From NCBI RefSeq assembly GCF_007556585.1, contig NZ_VJNA01000004.1, positions 1-64,000 of the forward strand: a stretch of 64,000 nucleotides of DNA, read 5' to 3'. This document shows positions 63,179 through 64,000 of the stretch, one piece after another. The DNA comes from Tepidimonas aquatica (GTDB taxonomy: Bacteria > Pseudomonadota > Gammaproteobacteria > Burkholderiales > Burkholderiaceae_C). Numbering within the stretch: position 1 is the stretch's first letter; the number at the start of each line of letters is the position of its first letter. The notes beneath the pieces were generated by a model. The model ran no database searches. It was not told the DNA's origin and saw only the letters and a program-made list of their open reading frames with translations. The translations under genes were made by a program, and so were the position numbers.

Positions 63179-63705
63179 GCCTTGTCCTCCGCAGCGGCCG
63201 CGCGCAGGCCGTCGATGAGCTGATCGAGGCGCTCGGGCGTCATGAAGCTGCACATATGGCGGTCGTTGACGAGCATCACCGGCGCGTCGGCGCACGCCCC
63301 CAGGCACTCGGACTGCTGCAGCGTGAAGCAGCCATCGGCCGTGGTGCCGCCGGGCTCGACACCCAGCTTGTCCGCCAGGTAGCGCAACGTCTTGGCGCCA
63401 TCGCGCAGCGCGCACGGCAGGTTGGTGCAGACGTTGAGCTTGAAGCGCCCCACCGGCTGCTGGTTGTACATGTTGTAAAAGGTCGTGACCTCGTGCACGG
63501 CCATTGGCGCCATGCCCAGGTACTGCGCCACCGCCAGCTCCGCGGCGGGGCTGACCCAGCCCTGCTCTTGCTGGACGATGGCCAGGCACGCCATCACGGC
63601 CGACTGCTTTTGGTCCGGCGGGTATTTGGCCACCTCGCGCGCGAAGCGCGCCAGCGTGGCCTCGGACAGCACCATCGGCTCCACGGTGCGGGTGTCGGTG
63701 CTCAT
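63175..63705 (-). CDS. nuoE: NADH-quinone oxidoreductase subunit E
   Basis: The protein has 176 residues with a thioredoxin-like fold. The four [2Fe-2S] (N1a) cysteines lie in [12 protein letters not shown] and [10 protein letters not shown]. It sits beside NuoF and can accept an electron from FMN. It overlaps nuoD by 4 nt and nuoF by 4 nt, so translation of these three is coupled. Confidence 0.95.
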   Translation of the reverse strand: MSTDTRTVEPMVLSEATLARFAREVAKYPPDQKQSAVMACLAIVQQEQGWVSPAAELAVAQYLGMAPMAVHEVTTFYNMYNQQPVGRFKLNVCTNLPCALRDGAKTLRYLADKLGVEPGGTTADGCFTLQQSECLGACADAPVMLVNDRHMCSFMTPERLDQLIDGLRAAAAEDKA

Positions 63706-64000
63706 CGGTCGATCTCTCCAAACACGATGTCCAGCGTGCCGATGATGGCCACCGCATCGGCCAGCATGTGCCCGCGTGCCATTTCGTCCAGGCACGACAG
63801 GTGCACAAAGCCGGGCGCGCGAATCTTGAGGCGGTACGGCTTGTTGGCGCCGTCGCTGACGATGTAAATGCCGAACTCGCCCTTGGGGTGCTCCACCGTT
63901 GCGTACGCCTCACCCGGCGGCACGTGCATGCCTTCGGTGAACAGCTTGAAGTGGTGGATCAAGGCCTCCATGTCGGCCTTCATGCGCTCGCGCGGCGGCG
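63702..64000 (-). CDS. nuoD: NADH-quinone oxidoreductase subunit D (C-terminal part, cut by window end)
   Basis: Only the last 98 or so codons are inside the window. The segment [18 protein letters not shown], then [21 protein letters not shown] and [20 protein letters not shown], is the conserved end of the 49-kDa subunit, related to [NiFe]-hydrogenases and lining the quinone site. The stop overlaps the nuoE start. The rest of the gene and nuoA-C should lie beyond position 64000. Confidence 0.95.
   Translation of the reverse strand, partial: PPRERMKADMEALIHHFKLFTEGMHVPPGEAYATVEHPKGEFGIYIVSDGANKPYRLKIRAPGFVHLSCLDEMARGHMLADAVAIIGTLDIVFGEIDR

Overview
The window is very GC-rich and densely packed with genes, mostly on the minus strand in its second half. 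Gene content and order point to a betaproteobacterium of the order Burkholderiales, probably near the Comamonadaceae. The supporting signs are pepA-holC divergent from lptFG, argA beside hrpA, polA-DUF2782-thrB-BPSS1780-uvrD, and nuoD-to-N followed by DUF2818, a NUDIX hydrolase and DUF1178. I cannot name a genus from the sequence alone. No rRNA, tRNA, CRISPR array, prophage or intact insertion sequence was seen. The only mobile-DNA trace is a short transposase-like remnant near the left edge.

Left part (1-17.5 kb). A CopK-like periplasmic copper-binding protein and the transposase remnant come first. They are followed by a pepA-holC-hypothetical operon facing lptF-lptG (LPS export), then a CysB-type regulator overlapping a methionine-type aminotransferase. 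Next come the HrpA RNA helicase back to back with argA, a TerC membrane protein facing an NhaR-type regulator, a small lipoprotein, and a ribosomal-oxygenase homologue divergent from an FKBP isomerase. dut closes this part.

Middle part (17.5-42.9 kb). A three-gene TRAP transporter (dctM, dctQ, dctP) is followed by the isoprenoid operon xseB-ispA-dxs. A lone Rieske oxygenase, an EamA exporter and an SseA sulfurtransferase follow. Then come a probable Tat-exported dienelactone hydrolase, a chemoreceptor and a frameshifted ClpP-like lipoprotein. After these lie polA, DUF2782, thrB, a BPSS1780-type membrane protein and uvrD, then an orphan MotA/MotB-like stator pair, guaC (GMP reductase) and a DEAD-box helicase.

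Right part (42.9-64 kb). A Pit phosphate transporter, orn, an M48 membrane protease with rsgA, a CobD/CbiB-like protein with a CoA-pyrophosphatase NUDIX protein, and gdhA precede the complex I operon. The operon is read leftwards and runs from nuoD (cut by the window edge) through nuoN, then DUF2818, NUDIX and DUF1178.

The most interesting signals are non-coding. A 24-bp near-perfect palindrome holds both start codons of the divergent roxA-like and FKBP genes. At least eight genes have a -10-like hexamer 6-9 nt before a start codon with no convincing Shine-Dalgarno, which suggests leaderless mRNAs. A strong intrinsic terminator sits in the guaC leader on the guaC strand. A structured leader of about 155 nt lies behind a near-consensus promoter ahead of the Rieske gene. 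Three apparent single-base indels in or near short C-runs (nhaR end, and two in the ClpP-like lipoprotein) need read-level checking.
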